A stretch of 64,000 nt of DNA from Verrucomicrobiota bacterium (lineage in GTDB: Bacteria > Verrucomicrobiota > Verrucomicrobiia > Limisphaerales > Pedosphaeraceae). The DNA lies in contig JAJPHR010000079.1 in NCBI GenBank assembly GCA_021325145.1, forward strand, positions 62,001-126,000. Direction: 5' to 3'. The notes under the pieces are model-generated. The model was given only the letters and a program-made list of their open reading frames with translations. It was not told where the DNA came from and did no database searches. Shown piece after piece: positions 8,967 to 23,221 of the stretch. The stretch's first letter is position 1; every line of letters begins with the position of its first letter. The translations under genes and the position numbers were made by a program.

Positions 8967-9593
8967 TCAGTCGTTCTTCAAACGCGCCTCGATCTTTTCA
9001 AATGCACCGCGCGTGAACACGAGCTTGTCGCTGCGCAAAACTTCATAGGTATTGAGCGTGTCACTCGTGGTCAACTGCACGCTCGCAACGTTCCGCGAGG
9101 CTCGCGCCAGGTTCTGGTCCAGTTCGTGGGAAACAATCAGCGCCGTGCCGTCCAGCTTCAACGCCGACAGCACGCCCACAAATTCCTTCGTTTTGCCGGA
9201 GGTCAACTTCAGATCATCCAGCACCAGCACATCCCCGGCGCTGAGGCGTTCCGAGAGGGCTTTACGCAACGCAAGTTGCTTCGTCGCGCGCGAAACTTTT
9301 TTGCTGAAATCACGCGGCTTGGGGCCGAACACCACGCCACCACCGCGCCAAAGCGGTGATTGAAACGAACCCGCGCGCGCACGACCAGTGCCCTTCTGCC
9401 GCCAGGGCTTCTTGTTTGTGCCGGCGACTTCACCCGCGTTTTTTGTGCAGGCCGTCCCCATGCGCTGGGCGGCGTTATAAGCCACCACGGTGTCATGGAC
9501 CGCCTGCGTTCCCTTGCCGTTCTCGATCAGCGGGAATTTCACTTCCAGTTCGCCCTGGCTGTTCCCTTTGATGTCTTGAATCTTGAGTTTCAT
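8967..9593 (-). CDS. rplD: 50S ribosomal protein L4
   Basis: L4 reaches into the exit tunnel opposite L22; in enterobacteria it also autoregulates the S10 operon. The 208-residue product has the tunnel loop region AGTNKKPWRQKGTGRARAGSFQSPLWRGGGVVFGPKPRD intact near residues 57-95, then the Rossmann-like C-terminal part with ALIVSHELDQNLARASRNV. I see no S10-leader-type L4-binding structure before rpsJ, so autoregulation is not supported here. Confidence 0.98.
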   Translation of the reverse strand: MKLKIQDIKGNSQGELEVKFPLIENGKGTQAVHDTVVAYNAAQRMGTACTKNAGEVAGTNKKPWRQKGTGRARAGSFQSPLWRGGGVVFGPKPRDFSKKVSRATKQLALRKALSERLSAGDVLVLDDLKLTSGKTKEFVGVLSALKLDGTALIVSHELDQNLARASRNVASVQLTTSDTLNTYEVLRSDKLVFTRGAFEKIEARLKND

Positions 9594-9605
9594 TCGCGCG
9601 CCTCG

Positions 9606-10262
9606 TTACTTTTTGGCTTCTTTCGCCGCCGACTTGGGATGTTTCTTGGACTCGCGAATAACCACGTAATCACCCTTGGACCCCGGAATCGAGCCGTGGA
9701 TCAACAGGAGGTTTTCGGCTTCGCGCACCTGGATGATCTCCAGGCTCTGGGTCGTGCGCTTCACCTGGCCCATGTGGCCGGGCATCCGCATCCCGCGCAT
9801 GACCGTGCCGGGAAACAAGCGCTGGCCAATCGCGCCGGGCCGGCGTCGCCAGCCCTTCGCGCCGTGCGAAGCATCGCCGCCGCGAAAGTTGTGCCGCTTC
9901 ATGACGCCCTCGAACCCGCGACCCTTGGTGACGCCGATGGCATCCACATAGTCGCCCTTCGCAAAAATCGTCGCGCCCACCACGTCGCCCGGCTTCACCG
10001 GCAGCGAAAAGTCACGGAACTCGCGGATGCGTTTCACCGCCGCGCCGTTGTGCTTCTTGATATGGCCGAGCAATGGCTTGGTCACGCGCTGCTCCTTCTG
10101 ATCATCGAAACCAAGCTGGACCGCGTTATAACCGTCGGACTCCTGGGTTTTGCATTGCAGCACCCGGTTGGGACCGACAAGGACGACGGTGACGTGATAC
10201 AGCACGCCCTTGTCATCATAGACGCGGGTTTGACCCAATTTTTTTCCTAGTAAGCCGAGCAT
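9606..10262 (-). CDS. rplC: 50S ribosomal protein L3
   Basis: L3 is an assembly initiator whose long loop reaches the peptidyl-transferase centre. The 218-residue product starts MLGLLGKKLGQTRVYDDKG and has the loop region GFEGVMKRHNFRGGDASHGAKGWRRRPGAIGQRLFPGTVMRGMRMPGHMG. The Gln in GAIGQ of the sort methylated in E. coli is present. A Lys-rich C-terminal tail follows. It is second in the S10 cluster, 4 nt after rpsJ. Confidence 0.98.
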   Translation of the reverse strand: MLGLLGKKLGQTRVYDDKGVLYHVTVVLVGPNRVLQCKTQESDGYNAVQLGFDDQKEQRVTKPLLGHIKKHNGAAVKRIREFRDFSLPVKPGDVVGATIFAKGDYVDAIGVTKGRGFEGVMKRHNFRGGDASHGAKGWRRRPGAIGQRLFPGTVMRGMRMPGHMGQVKRTTQSLEIIQVREAENLLLIHGSIPGSKGDYVVIRESKKHPKSAAKEAKK

Positions 10263-10266
10263 AAAA

Positions 10267-10575
10267 TCAAATCTTGATGGTGATATCGACGCCCGCCGGA
10301 AGGTTCAGCTTCTTGAGTTCATCGACCGTCTTGGCGGTGGGTTCGATGATGTCCAGCAGGCGCTTGTGGGTGCGCTGCTCGAAGGTTTCCTGCGACTTCT
10401 TGTCCGAGTGCGGGGAACGCTGCACGGTGAACCGCTCCACCCGCGTCGGCAGCGGAATCGGACCCGCCACGCGCGCCCCGGTGCGTTTGACCGTGTCCGC
10501 GATGTCGCGGGCCGACTGATCGATGACCCGATGGTCAAATGCTTTCAAGCGAATCCGTATGCGTTGTCCAGCCAT
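10267..10575 (-). CDS. rpsJ: 30S ribosomal protein S10
   Basis: S10 is part of the small-subunit head and, as NusE, partners NusB in antitermination complexes. The start [21 protein letters not shown] gives 102 residues; the open frame runs further upstream into fusA but has no S10 homology there. The core [39 protein letters not shown] is exact for the family. It follows fusA by 25 nt with no tuf gene between, so the str and S10 clusters are joined. Confidence 0.98.
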   Translation of the reverse strand: MAGQRIRIRLKAFDHRVIDQSARDIADTVKRTGARVAGPIPLPTRVERFTVQRSPHSDKKSQETFEQRTHKRLLDIIEPTAKTVDELKKLNLPAGVDITIKI

Positions 10576-10600
10576 AAAAAGAACAATTGTATAATTTGGT

Positions 10601-12799
10601 TTAGGTTCGCGCCGCCGGTTTCGACTTGGCGCTGTCCAGGATCGCCGCCAGAACGCTGTTCGGCACCTGTTCAAAAGTCAACGGCTCCATCGAATAGGAT
10701 GCGCGGCCCTTCGAGAGGGAGCGAATCGCCGTCGCGTAGCCGAACATTTCGGCCAGCGGCACATGGGCATTGAGAACGGTCTGACCGCTCTTGGCTTCGA
10801 TGCCGATGATGGTGCCCCGGCGCCGGTTGATGTCGCCCAGCAGGTCGCCCTGATACTCGTCCGGCGTGGTGACTTCCACCTTCATGATCGGTTCGAGCAG
10901 GATCGGATTCGCCTTTTTGAACGCGTCCTTGAGCGCAAAAATACCCGCCATCTTGAACGCCAATTCGTTCGAATCCACTTCGTGGAACGTGCCGTCCACA
11001 ATTTCAACCTTGATGTCGATCACCTGGTAACCGGCGTAAACACCACCCTTGATGGCTTCTTCAACGCCGTCCACCACCGCCGGGATGTATTCCTTGGGAA
11101 TCGCGCCGCCGACGATCTTATTCAAGACCTCGACGCCCTTGCCCTTCTCGTTGGGATAAACCTTGACCAGGGCATGGCCATATTGACCACGTCCACCGGA
11201 TTGGCGGATAAACTTGCCTTCGCCATCCGCCTGCTTGGTGATGGTTTCGCGATAAGCAATCTGAGGAGCGCCGGTGTTCGCATCAACTTTGAATTCGCGC
11301 TTCAGGCGATCAATGATGATTTCCAGGTGCAACTCACCCATGCCCGCAATGATGAGCTGGCTCGTCTCTTCGTTGGTAAAACAGCGGAACGTCGGATCTT
11401 CTTCCGCCAGGCGCTGCAAGCCCTCGGACATCTTATCGCGATCGGCCTTGGTCTTCGGTTCGACGGCCATGCTGATGACCGGTTCGGGGAACGTGGGCGG
11501 TTCCAGGGTGATGTCGAAATCCTCGTCGCACAGAGTGTCACCCGTGGTAATATTGCGCAGACCGACCAGCGCGGCGATATCGCCCGCATGGACATGATCC
11601 ACGTCCTTGCGTTCGCTGCCTTGAATGACCATCAGGCGGCTGACCCGCTCGCGTTTGCGCGTGCGCGGATTATAAATGGTATCGCCTTTCTTGAGCTGGC
11701 CCGAATAAACGCGGAAAAATACGAGCTTGCCCGCGTAAGGATCCGTCCAGAGTTTGAAAGCGAGCGAGCAAAATTTATTAAAGTCGCTGGCTTCAACCGT
11801 AACCTTGTTATCTGTGCCCGGTTCAATACCTTCGGCTGGCGGAATGTCCAACGGACCAGGGAGATAGTCCACCACCGCGTCGATCAAAACTTGCACGGCC
11901 TTCTTCTTGAAAGCGGAACCGCACAACACCGGCACCAACTCGATCTTGCAAGTGAGCCGGCGAATGGCCGCCTTGAGCTCCTGCGGTGTAACCGGCTTTT
12001 CTTCGAGAACCAGTTCAGCAATGCGATCGTCCTTGTTGGAAACCGCCTCGATCAATTCCGCCAGCGCCATCGCCGCGCGATCCTTGTCCGCCGGGGCGAT
12101 TTCCTTTACTTCGTAATTAAGGCCCTCGTTGGTAATGTCGCCCGCGCCCCAAACGATCGCCTTCTGATTGACGACGTCAATGACGCCTTCAAAACGTTCT
12201 TCCGCGCCGATGGGCAGGAAAATGGGAAAGGCATACGCTTTGAGTTTGTTGCGCATGTCATTGAGCGCATTATCAAAGTTCGCACCGGTGCGGTCCATTT
12301 TATTGACGAACGCGATGCGCGGCACCTTGTACTTGGTCGCCTGGCGCCAGACGGTTTCGGATTGCGGCTGCACGCCCGCAACGCCACAGAACACCGCCAC
12401 CGCGCCGTCCAGCACGCGCATGGAGCGCTCGACTTCCGCGGTAAAATCCACGTGACCCGGAGTGTCAATGATATTGACCCGGTGAGGAATGTTGTTGAAC
12501 GCCTTATAAATCGCGTCTTCGCCGGGTTTGCCCTGCTTTTGGGTCCAGAAGCAGGTGACTGCCGCGGACGTGATGGTAATACCGCGCTCCCGCTCCTGCT
12601 CCATCCAGTCGGTCACGGTATTGCCGTCATCGACGTCGCCAATCTTATGGATCAGGCCGGTGTAAAAGAGGATGCGCTCGGTGGTGGTTGTTTTACCAGC
12701 ATCGATGTGCGCGGCGATTCCAATGTTGCGCGTGCGTTCCAGCGTGTAAGGCCGGTCCGGCGCATTCACCGTTTTTTGATTGTCAACTGCTGCTTCCAT
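10601..12799 (-). CDS. fusA: Elongation factor G
   Basis: EF-G is the translocase GTPase that moves tRNAs and mRNA after peptide-bond formation and, with RRF, splits ribosomes. The 732-residue product has the P-loop [15 protein letters not shown] near residue 31, the switch [10 protein letters not shown], the G4 motif NKMD, and domains II-V to the C-terminus ([12 protein letters not shown]). It is slightly longer than the usual 690-705, mostly through an N-terminal segment of about 15 residues and insertions in the G domain. The gene lies downstream of rpsG across a terminator-like hairpin, so its level may be set by read-through. Confidence 0.98.
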   Translation of the reverse strand: MEAAVDNQKTVNAPDRPYTLERTRNIGIAAHIDAGKTTTTERILFYTGLIHKIGDVDDGNTVTDWMEQERERGITITSAAVTCFWTQKQGKPGEDAIYKAFNNIPHRVNIIDTPGHVDFTAEVERSMRVLDGAVAVFCGVAGVQPQSETVWRQATKYKVPRIAFVNKMDRTGANFDNALNDMRNKLKAYAFPIFLPIGAEERFEGVIDVVNQKAIVWGAGDITNEGLNYEVKEIAPADKDRAAMALAELIEAVSNKDDRIAELVLEEKPVTPQELKAAIRRLTCKIELVPVLCGSAFKKKAVQVLIDAVVDYLPGPLDIPPAEGIEPGTDNKVTVEASDFNKFCSLAFKLWTDPYAGKLVFFRVYSGQLKKGDTIYNPRTRKRERVSRLMVIQGSERKDVDHVHAGDIAALVGLRNITTGDTLCDEDFDITLEPPTFPEPVISMAVEPKTKADRDKMSEGLQRLAEEDPTFRCFTNEETSQLIIAGMGELHLEIIIDRLKREFKVDANTGAPQIAYRETITKQADGEGKFIRQSGGRGQYGHALVKVYPNEKGKGVEVLNKIVGGAIPKEYIPAVVDGVEEAIKGGVYAGYQVIDIKVEIVDGTFHEVDSNELAFKMAGIFALKDAFKKANPILLEPIMKVEVTTPDEYQGDLLGDINRRRGTIIGIEAKSGQTVLNAHVPLAEMFGYATAIRSLSKGRASYSMEPLTFEQVPNSVLAAILDSAKSKPAART

Positions 12800-12812
12800 C
12801 TAAATTTTAGAG

Positions 12813-12848
12813 AATAAAAACGCCCCGAGAATTTCGGCCTTCGGGGCG
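12813..12848 (-). terminator. Intrinsic-terminator-like attenuator between rpsG and fusA
   Basis: On the minus strand the 66-nt gap between the rpsG stop and the fusA start contains a perfect 8-bp stem (CGCCCCGA / TCGGGGCG) with a 12-nt loop, followed at once by TTTTTATT. This has the shape of a Rho-independent terminator. Because it lies inside a conserved operon, partial termination (attenuation) is the likely meaning. No promoter is evident between it and fusA. Confidence 0.75.
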
Positions 12849-12866
12849 CGCTTGATTGTCGTTTAT

Positions 12867-13340
12867 TTACCAGCGGAAATGCGCAAAGGCCTTGTTGGCC
12901 TGCGCCATCTTATGCACCTCATCGCGTTTCCGTATCGCGTTGCCCTGTCCCTGGTAAGCCTCGAGGATTTCCGCCGCCAGCGCTTCCTTCATCGGGATGC
13001 CTTTGCGGGCATCGGCAAAATCAACCAGCCAGCGCAACGCCAGCGCGAACTGCCGATCCGGTGTCACTTCCACCGGCACCTGATAGGTGGCGCCCCCAAC
13101 GCGGCGAGCTTTAACTTCGAGCCTCGGCTTCGCGTTGTCAACTGCCCGCTGAAGAACTTCCAGCGGATTCGACGCCGGGTTTTTGTCGGCAATTTGATTG
13201 AAGGCACCGTACACAATTCGCTGGGCGGTGCTCTTCTTGCCGCTGATCATGACCGTGTTAACCAGGCGCGAAACCAGCGTATTGCCGAATTTCGCATCCT
13301 TCATTACCGGCCTTCTCGTTGCTTGACGACGTCGTGACAT
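12867..13340 (-). CDS. rpsG: 30S ribosomal protein S7
   Basis: S7 is a primary 16S rRNA binder that nucleates the head of the small subunit; in E. coli it represses the str operon. The 157-residue product has the helix-rich core NTVMISGKKSTAQRIVYGAF, the beta-hairpin RRVGGATYQVPVEV and the C-terminal NAIRKRDEVHKMAQANKAFAHFRW segment. It follows rpsL by 9 nt. The terminator-like hairpin lies directly downstream. Confidence 0.98.
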   Translation of the reverse strand: MSRRRQATRRPVMKDAKFGNTLVSRLVNTVMISGKKSTAQRIVYGAFNQIADKNPASNPLEVLQRAVDNAKPRLEVKARRVGGATYQVPVEVTPDRQFALALRWLVDFADARKGIPMKEALAAEILEAYQGQGNAIRKRDEVHKMAQANKAFAHFRW

Positions 13341-13349
13341 AAACTTCCG

Positions 13350-13757
13350 TTACTTCTTGGCTTCCGCCCCGGCCGCAGCCTTGGCCGCCTTGGGCCGTTT
13401 CACCCCGTATTTCGAACGGCTGACCCGGCGCTTTTCGACCCCGGCCGCATCGAGCGTGCCGCGGACAATATGATAGCGCACCCCGGGCAGGTCCTTAACA
13501 CGACCGCCGCGAACCAGCACGATCGAGTGTTCCTGGAGGTTATGTCCCTCGTCCGGGATGTAGGCAATGATCTCGAAGCCGTTCGTCAGCCGCACTTTGG
13601 CCACCTTGCGCATGGCTGAATTGGGCTTCTTAGGCGTGCGCGTCATCACCTGGATGCACACGCCCCGGCGAAAGGGCGCCACTTCCAAGGCAGGCGACTT
13701 GGATTTGCGCTTTAACTTACTGCGGCCCTTGCGGACCAATTGATTGATTGTCGGCAT
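13350..13757 (-). CDS. rpsL: 30S ribosomal protein S12
   Basis: S12 lies at the decoding centre and controls accuracy; mutations in it give streptomycin resistance. The 135-residue product has the wild-type [17 protein letters not shown] segment with its key lysine, and the [15 protein letters not shown] segment holding the Asp that RimO modifies in E. coli. A C-terminal Ala/Lys tail adds about ten residues. It is the first gene of the str part of the block and has its own candidate promoter upstream. Confidence 0.98.
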   Translation of the reverse strand: MPTINQLVRKGRSKLKRKSKSPALEVAPFRRGVCIQVMTRTPKKPNSAMRKVAKVRLTNGFEIIAYIPDEGHNLQEHSIVLVRGGRVKDLPGVRYHIVRGTLDAAGVEKRRVSRSKYGVKRPKAAKAAAGAEAKK

Positions 13758-13777
13758 TTCAGCTTAAATTTTGCCCG

Positions 13778-13835
13778 GTTTCCCGAAAACGGGGAAACGG
13801 AGCGCGGATAATATCAAAATAAAACATGGTTGCAA
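13778..13835 (-). promoter_or_regulatory. Candidate sigma-70-type promoter and leader hairpin for rpsL
   Basis: In the 103-nt gap between rpoC and rpsL, the minus strand shows TTGCAA (positions 13,835-13,830) and TATTAT (13,813-13,808) separated by 16 nt, which is close to the -35/-10 consensus. The transcript would start about 45 nt before rpsL. Its leader would carry a 7-bp hairpin (GTTTCCC/GGGAAAC, 13,778-13,798). The hairpin has no T-run after it, so it is more likely a leader structure than a terminator for rpoC. Confidence 0.5.
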
Positions 13836-13860
13836 CTAGTATTTGGAACTTTTTCGAACT

Positions 13861-17994
<4,134 letters not shown>

Positions 17995-18056
17995 ACTAGT
18001 CTTATTTGTGGCGAGCGGTCTCGCCCTGAATTTATGTCGTTAATTGCTTGCTTTGC

Positions 18057-21000
18057 TTAACCGGCTGTCAACGCATGCGGTTCGACCGGCTGGTCCAAAG
18101 GATTGGAATAGCCGACCTTCACATCGAGGCCGAGTGATTGCATTTCCTTCACCAGCACATTGAAGGATTCCGGCACGCCAGCCTCCAGGCTGTTGTCACC
18201 CTTGACGATGCTCTCGTAGATTCGGGTGCGGCCCTGCACGTCGTCGGACTTGACCGTGAGGAGTTCCTGCAACGTGTACGCCGCGCCATAGGCTTCCATG
18301 GCCCAAACCTCCATCTCGCCGAACCGCTGGCCGCCGTACTGCGCCTTGCCGCCCAACGCTTGCTGGGTGACGAGGGAGTAAGGACCAACTGCGCGGGCAT
18401 GGATCTTGTCGGCCACAAGATGGCCGAGTTTCATCATGTAAATATAGCCGACGACAATCTCCTGGTCGAATGCCTGTCCGGTGCGGCCGTCGACCAACTT
18501 GATCTTGGCGTGCTCCGGCAACCCGGCCTGCTTGAGATAGCCGCGGATTTCCTTTTCCTTGATGCCGTCGAATACCGGCGTCGCGAACTTCAAGCCGAGC
18601 AACTTGGCAGCCCAGCCCAAGTGCGTTTCGAGCACCTGCCCGACGTTCATGCGCGAAGGCACGCCCAGCGGGTTCAGCACGATGTCCACCGGCGTTCCGT
18701 CCTCGAGGAACGGCATGTCTTCTTCGGCGACGATCTTGGCGACCACACCCTTGTTTCCGTGGCGGCCCGCCATCTTGTCACCGACCGAGAGCTTGCGCTT
18801 GGAGGCGATGTAAACCTTCACCGACTTGATAATGCCGGTATCGACGGTGTCACCGGCCTCGGCGCGCTCGATTTCCTCGTCGTACGCCATTTGCAGGTCG
18901 TCGAACTTCTTTTTAAAGGTGCCGATGATCTCGTTGATCTTGTTGCGAATCGGCGAAGGATCGATTTCGATGCGGTCATAGACCGTCGCCAGCTTGCGCA
19001 AGAGCGTCTTGGTGATCTTGCGGTTGGCGGGAATGATGATCTCGCCGGTTTCCGAATTGACGACATCGAGCGGAATTTTTTCACCGAGCAGGATGTTGCT
19101 CAGCGCCTCGGTCAGTTGATCGCGCAACTCCTCGGTCTTTTTCCGATGTTCCTCTTCGACTTCCTTCGAATGCCGTTTTTCTTCCGTCGCCGCCGCCTTG
19201 GAACTCGCGTCGGCTTCCTTCTTGGCGGAAACCTTCACGTCCATGACGATGCCGTAAGTGCCGGAAGGCACCTTCAGCGAAGTGTCTTTCACGTCCGCGG
19301 CCTTTTCACCGAAAATGGCCCGCAGCAATCGTTCTTCGGGCGCGAGTTCGGTCTCGCTCTTGGGCGTAATTTTGCCCACGAGAATATCGCCCGGCTTGAC
19401 TTCGGCCCCGACGCGAATGACGCCGTCCGGTCCGAGGTTTTTCAACGCCTCGTCGCCGAGGTTGGGAATGTCCCGCGTAATTTCTTCGGGACCAAGTTTC
19501 GTATCGCGGGCGCCAACTTCAAACTCATCGATATGAATTGAAGTGAAGATGTCGTCCTTGACGATCCGCTCGCTGATGAGAATGGCGTCTTCGAAGTTAT
19601 AGCCGTTCCAGGGCATGAAGGCGCAAAGAACGTTGCGGCCCAGCGCCAGTTCTCCACCCTGGGTGCAGGGACCGTCGGCGATGACCTGCCCCTTCTTCAC
19701 CGTTTCGCCCTTGCTGACCAGGATTTTCTGGTTGATGCAAGTGGCGGCATTGGAGCGCATGAATTTGCGGATTTGATAGACGTAAATCCCATGCTCGGGG
19801 CTGTGCTTCAGCTTCTTCTTGGAGTCCGGCATCTTGCCGTCGGGCGTGATGACGATCTGGTTGCCGAGCACCGAGGCGACCTTGCCGGCTTCCTCGGCCA
19901 CGATGACCGCGCGCGAATCGCGGGCCACGCGATCCTCAAGACCGGTCGCCACGAGGGGCGCTTCGGTCACCAGCAGCGGCACCGCCTGGCGTTGCATGTT
20001 CGAACCCATCAACGCGCGGTTCGCGTCGTCATGTTCGAGGAACGGAATGAGGCTCGCCGCCACGGAGACAAGCTGCTTGGGCGAGACATCCATGTAATCC
20101 ACGCGCGCCGGTTCGACATCGATGAAATCGCCCTTGCCGCGGCACATGACGCGATCGCCGGCGAAATGGCCTTTGTCGTCGATGGCCGCGTTGGCCTGCG
20201 CGATGACGAAGGTTTCCTCGCGATCAGCGGTGAGATAATCGATATGGTCGCGCACGCGGCCATTTTCGACTTTGCGATATGGCGTTTCGAGGAAGCCGAA
20301 ATCGTTGATGCGCGCAAAAGTGGCGAGCGACGCGATCAACCCAATGTTCGGGCCTTCCGGCGTTTCGACCGGGCAGATGCGCCCGTAATGGGACGGATGG
20401 ACGTCGCGGACTTCGAACCCGGCGCGGTCGCGCGAGAGCCCGCCTGGCCCGAGGGCCGAAAGGCGGCGCTTGTGGGTCAGTTCCGCCAGCGGATTGATCT
20501 GGTCCATGAACTGCGAGAGTTGGCTGCGGCCGAAGAAATCACGGATGACCGCCGAAAGCGCCTTGGGATTGATGAGCTTTTGGGGCGCCATGCTTTCCAT
20601 GCCCTGATCGAACAGCGTCATGCGCTCCTTGACCAGGCGTTCGGTGCGGGCCAGGCCAACACGGCACTGATTGGCGAGCAATTCGCCCACCGTACGGACG
20701 CGGCGGCTGCCCAAGTGATCGATGTCGTCCAAGCTGCCTTCACCCTTCTTCAGGCGCAGCAGATACTTGGTCGCAGCGACGAGGTCTTCCTTGGTCAGGA
20801 TGCGGGAGTCGCCGCCCTTGATGCCGAGCTTCTGGTTGATCTTGTAACGGCCCACGCGGCCCAGGTCATAACGCTTCGGATCGAAGAACAGGCGTTTGAT
20901 CAACGCGCGCGCATTGGCTGCGGTCGGCGGATCGCCCGGGCGCAACCGGCGATAAATATCCTTGAGCGCCTCTTCTTCGTTCTTGGCGGGATCCTTCTTC

Positions 21001-21869
21001 ATGCATTTGATGATGATCCCTTCGTCGGCGGTGGTATCCACCACGCGAATCTTGGTGATGCCCACTTCGGCAATTTGACGCACCACAGCCTTGGAGAGCG
21101 GCTCGAAAGCGCGCGCGACAACAATGCCTTTGTCGGCATCCATGGCGTCCTCAATGAGGACTTTGTTCTGCAAGTCCTCGAGCTTCTCGGCCTCTTTGAC
21201 GCTCAGGTCTTCGATGTCGTAGAACAGCTTGAGAATGTCCGCGTCCGAGCCGTAACCGAGGGCGCGGAAGAAAGTGGTGGTCAAAAATTTGCGGCGGCGT
21301 TTTTTGCGGTCGAGATAAACGTAAAGCAAATCGCTGGTGTCAAACTGCGCTTCGTACCAGGAACCGCGGTCAGGAATGATGCGGAACGAAAATAGCTCCT
21401 TGCCATTGGGATGAATGGTTTTCTCAAACGCGAGGCCGGGCGACCGATGCAACTGGCTGACAATCACGCGCTCGGCGCCGTTGATGACGAACGTGCCCTG
21501 GGGGGTCATGAGCGGCAACTCGCCCATGAAAACTTTTTCTTCCTTGGTGGATTTTTCTTCCTTGAGCTGGAAGGTGACGTAGAGCGGAGCGCCAAAGGTC
21601 AGGCCCTCGCGCAGGCATTCCAGCCAGTCGAGCTTTGGCTCGCCAATTTCATAGGAGTGAAAGTCCAGTTCGCTCTTGCCATCATAGCTGGCAATGGGAA
21701 AGACTTCCTTGAACACCGCCTGGAGTCCGAGGACTTTGCGCTTGGATTGCGCGACATCGGCCTGCAGGAACTCGACATACGAATTGGTTTGCAATTCGAT
21801 CAGGTTCTGCGGGGCGATGATTTCTTTAATCTTCCCGAAGTTAATGCGTTCAGTTGATCGCGATGGCAT
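18057..21869 (-). CDS. rpoB: DNA-directed RNA polymerase subunit beta
   Basis: This is the second-largest catalytic subunit of RNA polymerase. The 1270-residue product contains an unaltered rifampicin pocket: [40 protein letters not shown] has the Q, D, H and S residues that mutate in resistance. The C-terminal clamp-contact region [24 protein letters not shown] is typical. A charged, coiled segment rich in Lys/Glu lies near residues 890-935. The gene lies 245 nt after rplL, across a highly structured spacer, and 62 nt before rpoC. Confidence 0.99.
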   Translation of the reverse strand: MPSRSTERINFGKIKEIIAPQNLIELQTNSYVEFLQADVAQSKRKVLGLQAVFKEVFPIASYDGKSELDFHSYEIGEPKLDWLECLREGLTFGAPLYVTFQLKEEKSTKEEKVFMGELPLMTPQGTFVINGAERVIVSQLHRSPGLAFEKTIHPNGKELFSFRIIPDRGSWYEAQFDTSDLLYVYLDRKKRRRKFLTTTFFRALGYGSDADILKLFYDIEDLSVKEAEKLEDLQNKVLIEDAMDADKGIVVARAFEPLSKAVVRQIAEVGITKIRVVDTTADEGIIIKCMKKDPAKNEEEALKDIYRRLRPGDPPTAANARALIKRLFFDPKRYDLGRVGRYKINQKLGIKGGDSRILTKEDLVAATKYLLRLKKGEGSLDDIDHLGSRRVRTVGELLANQCRVGLARTERLVKERMTLFDQGMESMAPQKLINPKALSAVIRDFFGRSQLSQFMDQINPLAELTHKRRLSALGPGGLSRDRAGFEVRDVHPSHYGRICPVETPEGPNIGLIASLATFARINDFGFLETPYRKVENGRVRDHIDYLTADREETFVIAQANAAIDDKGHFAGDRVMCRGKGDFIDVEPARVDYMDVSPKQLVSVAASLIPFLEHDDANRALMGSNMQRQAVPLLVTEAPLVATGLEDRVARDSRAVIVAEEAGKVASVLGNQIVITPDGKMPDSKKKLKHSPEHGIYVYQIRKFMRSNAATCINQKILVSKGETVKKGQVIADGPCTQGGELALGRNVLCAFMPWNGYNFEDAILISERIVKDDIFTSIHIDEFEVGARDTKLGPEEITRDIPNLGDEALKNLGPDGVIRVGAEVKPGDILVGKITPKSETELAPEERLLRAIFGEKAADVKDTSLKVPSGTYGIVMDVKVSAKKEADASSKAAATEEKRHSKEVEEEHRKKTEELRDQLTEALSNILLGEKIPLDVVNSETGEIIIPANRKITKTLLRKLATVYDRIEIDPSPIRNKINEIIGTFKKKFDDLQMAYDEEIERAEAGDTVDTGIIKSVKVYIASKRKLSVGDKMAGRHGNKGVVAKIVAEEDMPFLEDGTPVDIVLNPLGVPSRMNVGQVLETHLGWAAKLLGLKFATPVFDGIKEKEIRGYLKQAGLPEHAKIKLVDGRTGQAFDQEIVVGYIYMMKLGHLVADKIHARAVGPYSLVTQQALGGKAQYGGQRFGEMEVWAMEAYGAAYTLQELLTVKSDDVQGRTRIYESIVKGDNSLEAGVPESFNVLVKEMQSLGLDVKVGYSNPLDQPVEPHALTAG

Positions 21870-21885
21870 TTGGACCTTTAATCAT

Positions 21886-22098
21886 GGCCCGGCGGCTCCG
21901 CCAGGCCTTTTGTTTTCATTAAACGACACAAGGCAAGTGCCCTGTGTTCAACAGGAAACTTGCCGGACAACAGCCGCTTAATGCGGCTTTGTTAATTTCA
22001 ATTCTTTTAATCTGCTTCTTCCGTTCCAGTTTGCAAGTGGCACTCGCAAACCGGTGACGGCAAGCGAATCCGGGTGGTGGAACCCTCCCACCACCCGG
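21886..22098 (-). promoter_or_regulatory. Array of five hairpins in the rplL-rpoB spacer
   Basis: The 245-nt gap contains five separate inverted repeats. They are 22,070-22,098 (perfect 11-bp stem, 7-nt loop, just after rplL), 22,029-22,051 (GTTTGC/GCAAAC with inner AGTG/CACT), 21,973-21,987 (GCCGC/GCGGC), 21,932-21,964 (GGCAAGT/ACTTGCC around CCTGT/ACAGG) and 21,886-21,907 (GGCC-GGCGG/CCGCC-GGCC, just before rpoB). None is followed by a clear T-run. E. coli has an attenuator and an RNase III site in the same spacer; a similar uncoupling of rpoBC from ribosomal-protein expression is inferred here. Confidence 0.6.
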
Positions 22099-22114
22099 GG
22101 GTAAAACCCTCTGG

Positions 22115-22510
22115 TTACTTGACTTCGACTTTTGCGCCGGCTTCTTCCAGCTTCTTCTTGGCGGTGTCCGCCTCCGCCTTGGGAGCGCCTTCGAGCACGG
22201 GCTTGGGAGCGCCTTCCACCAGCGCCTTGGCTTCGGCCAAGCCGAGGCCGGCCTTCACTTCACGAACGGCCTTGATGACCGCAATCTTCTTGTCCGCGGG
22301 GACCGACGCCAAAATCACGTCAAAAGCGGTCTTGGCTTCAGCCGGAGCGGCCCCCGGAGCCCCGGAGACAGCGGCGCCAGCAGGTCCGGTGACAGCGACG
22401 GGAGCGGCTGCGGTCACACCCCAGGCGGCTTCCAGTTGTTTCACCAGTTCTGCGGTTTCGATGACCGTTAATTTGCTCAGTTGATCTACGATGGATGCTA
22501 ATTCTGCCAT
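22115..22510 (-). CDS. rplL: 50S ribosomal protein L7/L12
   Basis: L7/L12 forms the flexible stalk that recruits translational GTPases. I place the start at [32 protein letters not shown] (131 residues); the open frame upstream has no homology. The N-terminal dimerisation domain is followed by an Ala/Pro/Gly hinge (residues about 33-58) and by the C-terminal domain [42 protein letters not shown]. It lies 171 nt downstream of rplJ. Confidence 0.97.
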   Translation of the reverse strand: MAELASIVDQLSKLTVIETAELVKQLEAAWGVTAAAPVAVTGPAGAAVSGAPGAAPAEAKTAFDVILASVPADKKIAVIKAVREVKAGLGLAEAKALVEGAPKPVLEGAPKAEADTAKKKLEEAGAKVEVK

Positions 22511-22531
22511 GTTACCTTTCAGTCTCGTCGC

Positions 22532-22629
22532 CATCCGCGGCCACGGATGCTTTAAGCCTGCGGCCTGCAAGCCGACGATTTACTATTTTTATGTTTGTTT
22601 GTTTTCCGCTCCCGTTCGCTTAAAACGGG
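22532..22629 (-). promoter_or_regulatory. Structured spacer between rplJ and rplL
   Basis: The 171-nt gap between rplJ and rplL contains two clear inverted repeats: CCCGTT/AACGGG (22,611-22,629) and CATCCG/CGGATG (22,532-22,549, about 22 nt before the rplL start). The gap is longer than most others in this block. A role in setting the higher L7/L12 copy number (four to six per ribosome, against one L10) is an inference from position only. Confidence 0.4.
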
Positions 22630-22681
22630 ACCGAAACCGTTCGGACTCTCACCGGCCCACCCAAGGACCAGCTCGAAATCA

Positions 22682-23194
22682 TTATGCGCCTTTGTCCACG
22701 CGCGCTTGCAACACCCGCGCCAACTGGCTGCCCGGCGTGTTGAGCAGCGCAACGAGTTTGGTGGCCGGCGCCTTGAGCAGACCCAGGAGCTTGCTCCGCA
22801 GCACGTCGATGGACGGCAAATCCGCCAAGGCAAGAAGGTCTGACGCTTCCAGGCGGTTATTGTTCAAATAACCGAACTGAATTTTCAGCTTGTCGAACTC
22901 GGCGTTGAAATTTTTGACGACCTTGGCCGCGGCCGAAACATCCCGCTGCCCGGTCACGACCGCCAATTGGCCGGTCAAAGCGCCATTCAAATCCGGCACT
23001 CCCGCTTCCTTCGCAGCCATCCGGAAGGTCGAGTTCTTGACGACATGGATCTCCGCTCCGGCCTTGTTCAACCGTTTGCGCAAGTCCGTGATGGGACCGA
23101 CTTTCAACCCTTTGTAATTCACCACGATGAAAAAGGGCGAGGCATTCAGCCGGCCGACGTATTCTTTGCTTAGATTCTGTTTTTCCGCACGCAT
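22682..23194 (-). CDS. rplJ: 50S ribosomal protein L10
   Basis: L10 anchors the L7/L12 dimers to the ribosome base and, in E. coli, represses its own operon. The 170-residue product starts MRAEKQNLSKEYVGRLNASPFFIVVNYKGL and has the family core VVKNSTFRMAAKEAGVPDLNGALTGQLAVVTG. The C-terminal helix for L12 binding follows. Only 27 nt lie between rplA and this gene, so a long L10-binding leader of the enterobacterial type is absent. Confidence 0.98.
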   Translation of the reverse strand: MRAEKQNLSKEYVGRLNASPFFIVVNYKGLKVGPITDLRKRLNKAGAEIHVVKNSTFRMAAKEAGVPDLNGALTGQLAVVTGQRDVSAAAKVVKNFNAEFDKLKIQFGYLNNNRLEASDLLALADLPSIDVLRSKLLGLLKAPATKLVALLNTPGSQLARVLQARVDKGA

Positions 23195-23221
23195 GGTATC
23201 TCGAAATTTAAAACTTAAGGA

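Noticed and set aside
10763-12817. Open frame of 684 codons on the plus strand
   Set aside because: It is fully antisense to fusA. Such frames arise in GC-rich coding DNA; the protein is rich in R/H/D/Q with no domain pattern.
19773-21395. Open frame of 540 codons on the plus strand
   Set aside because: It is antisense to rpoB and of the same artefactual composition. The same holds for the long plus-strand frames at 13,843-15,186, 15,199-16,416, 18,138-19,541 and 25,479-26,768.
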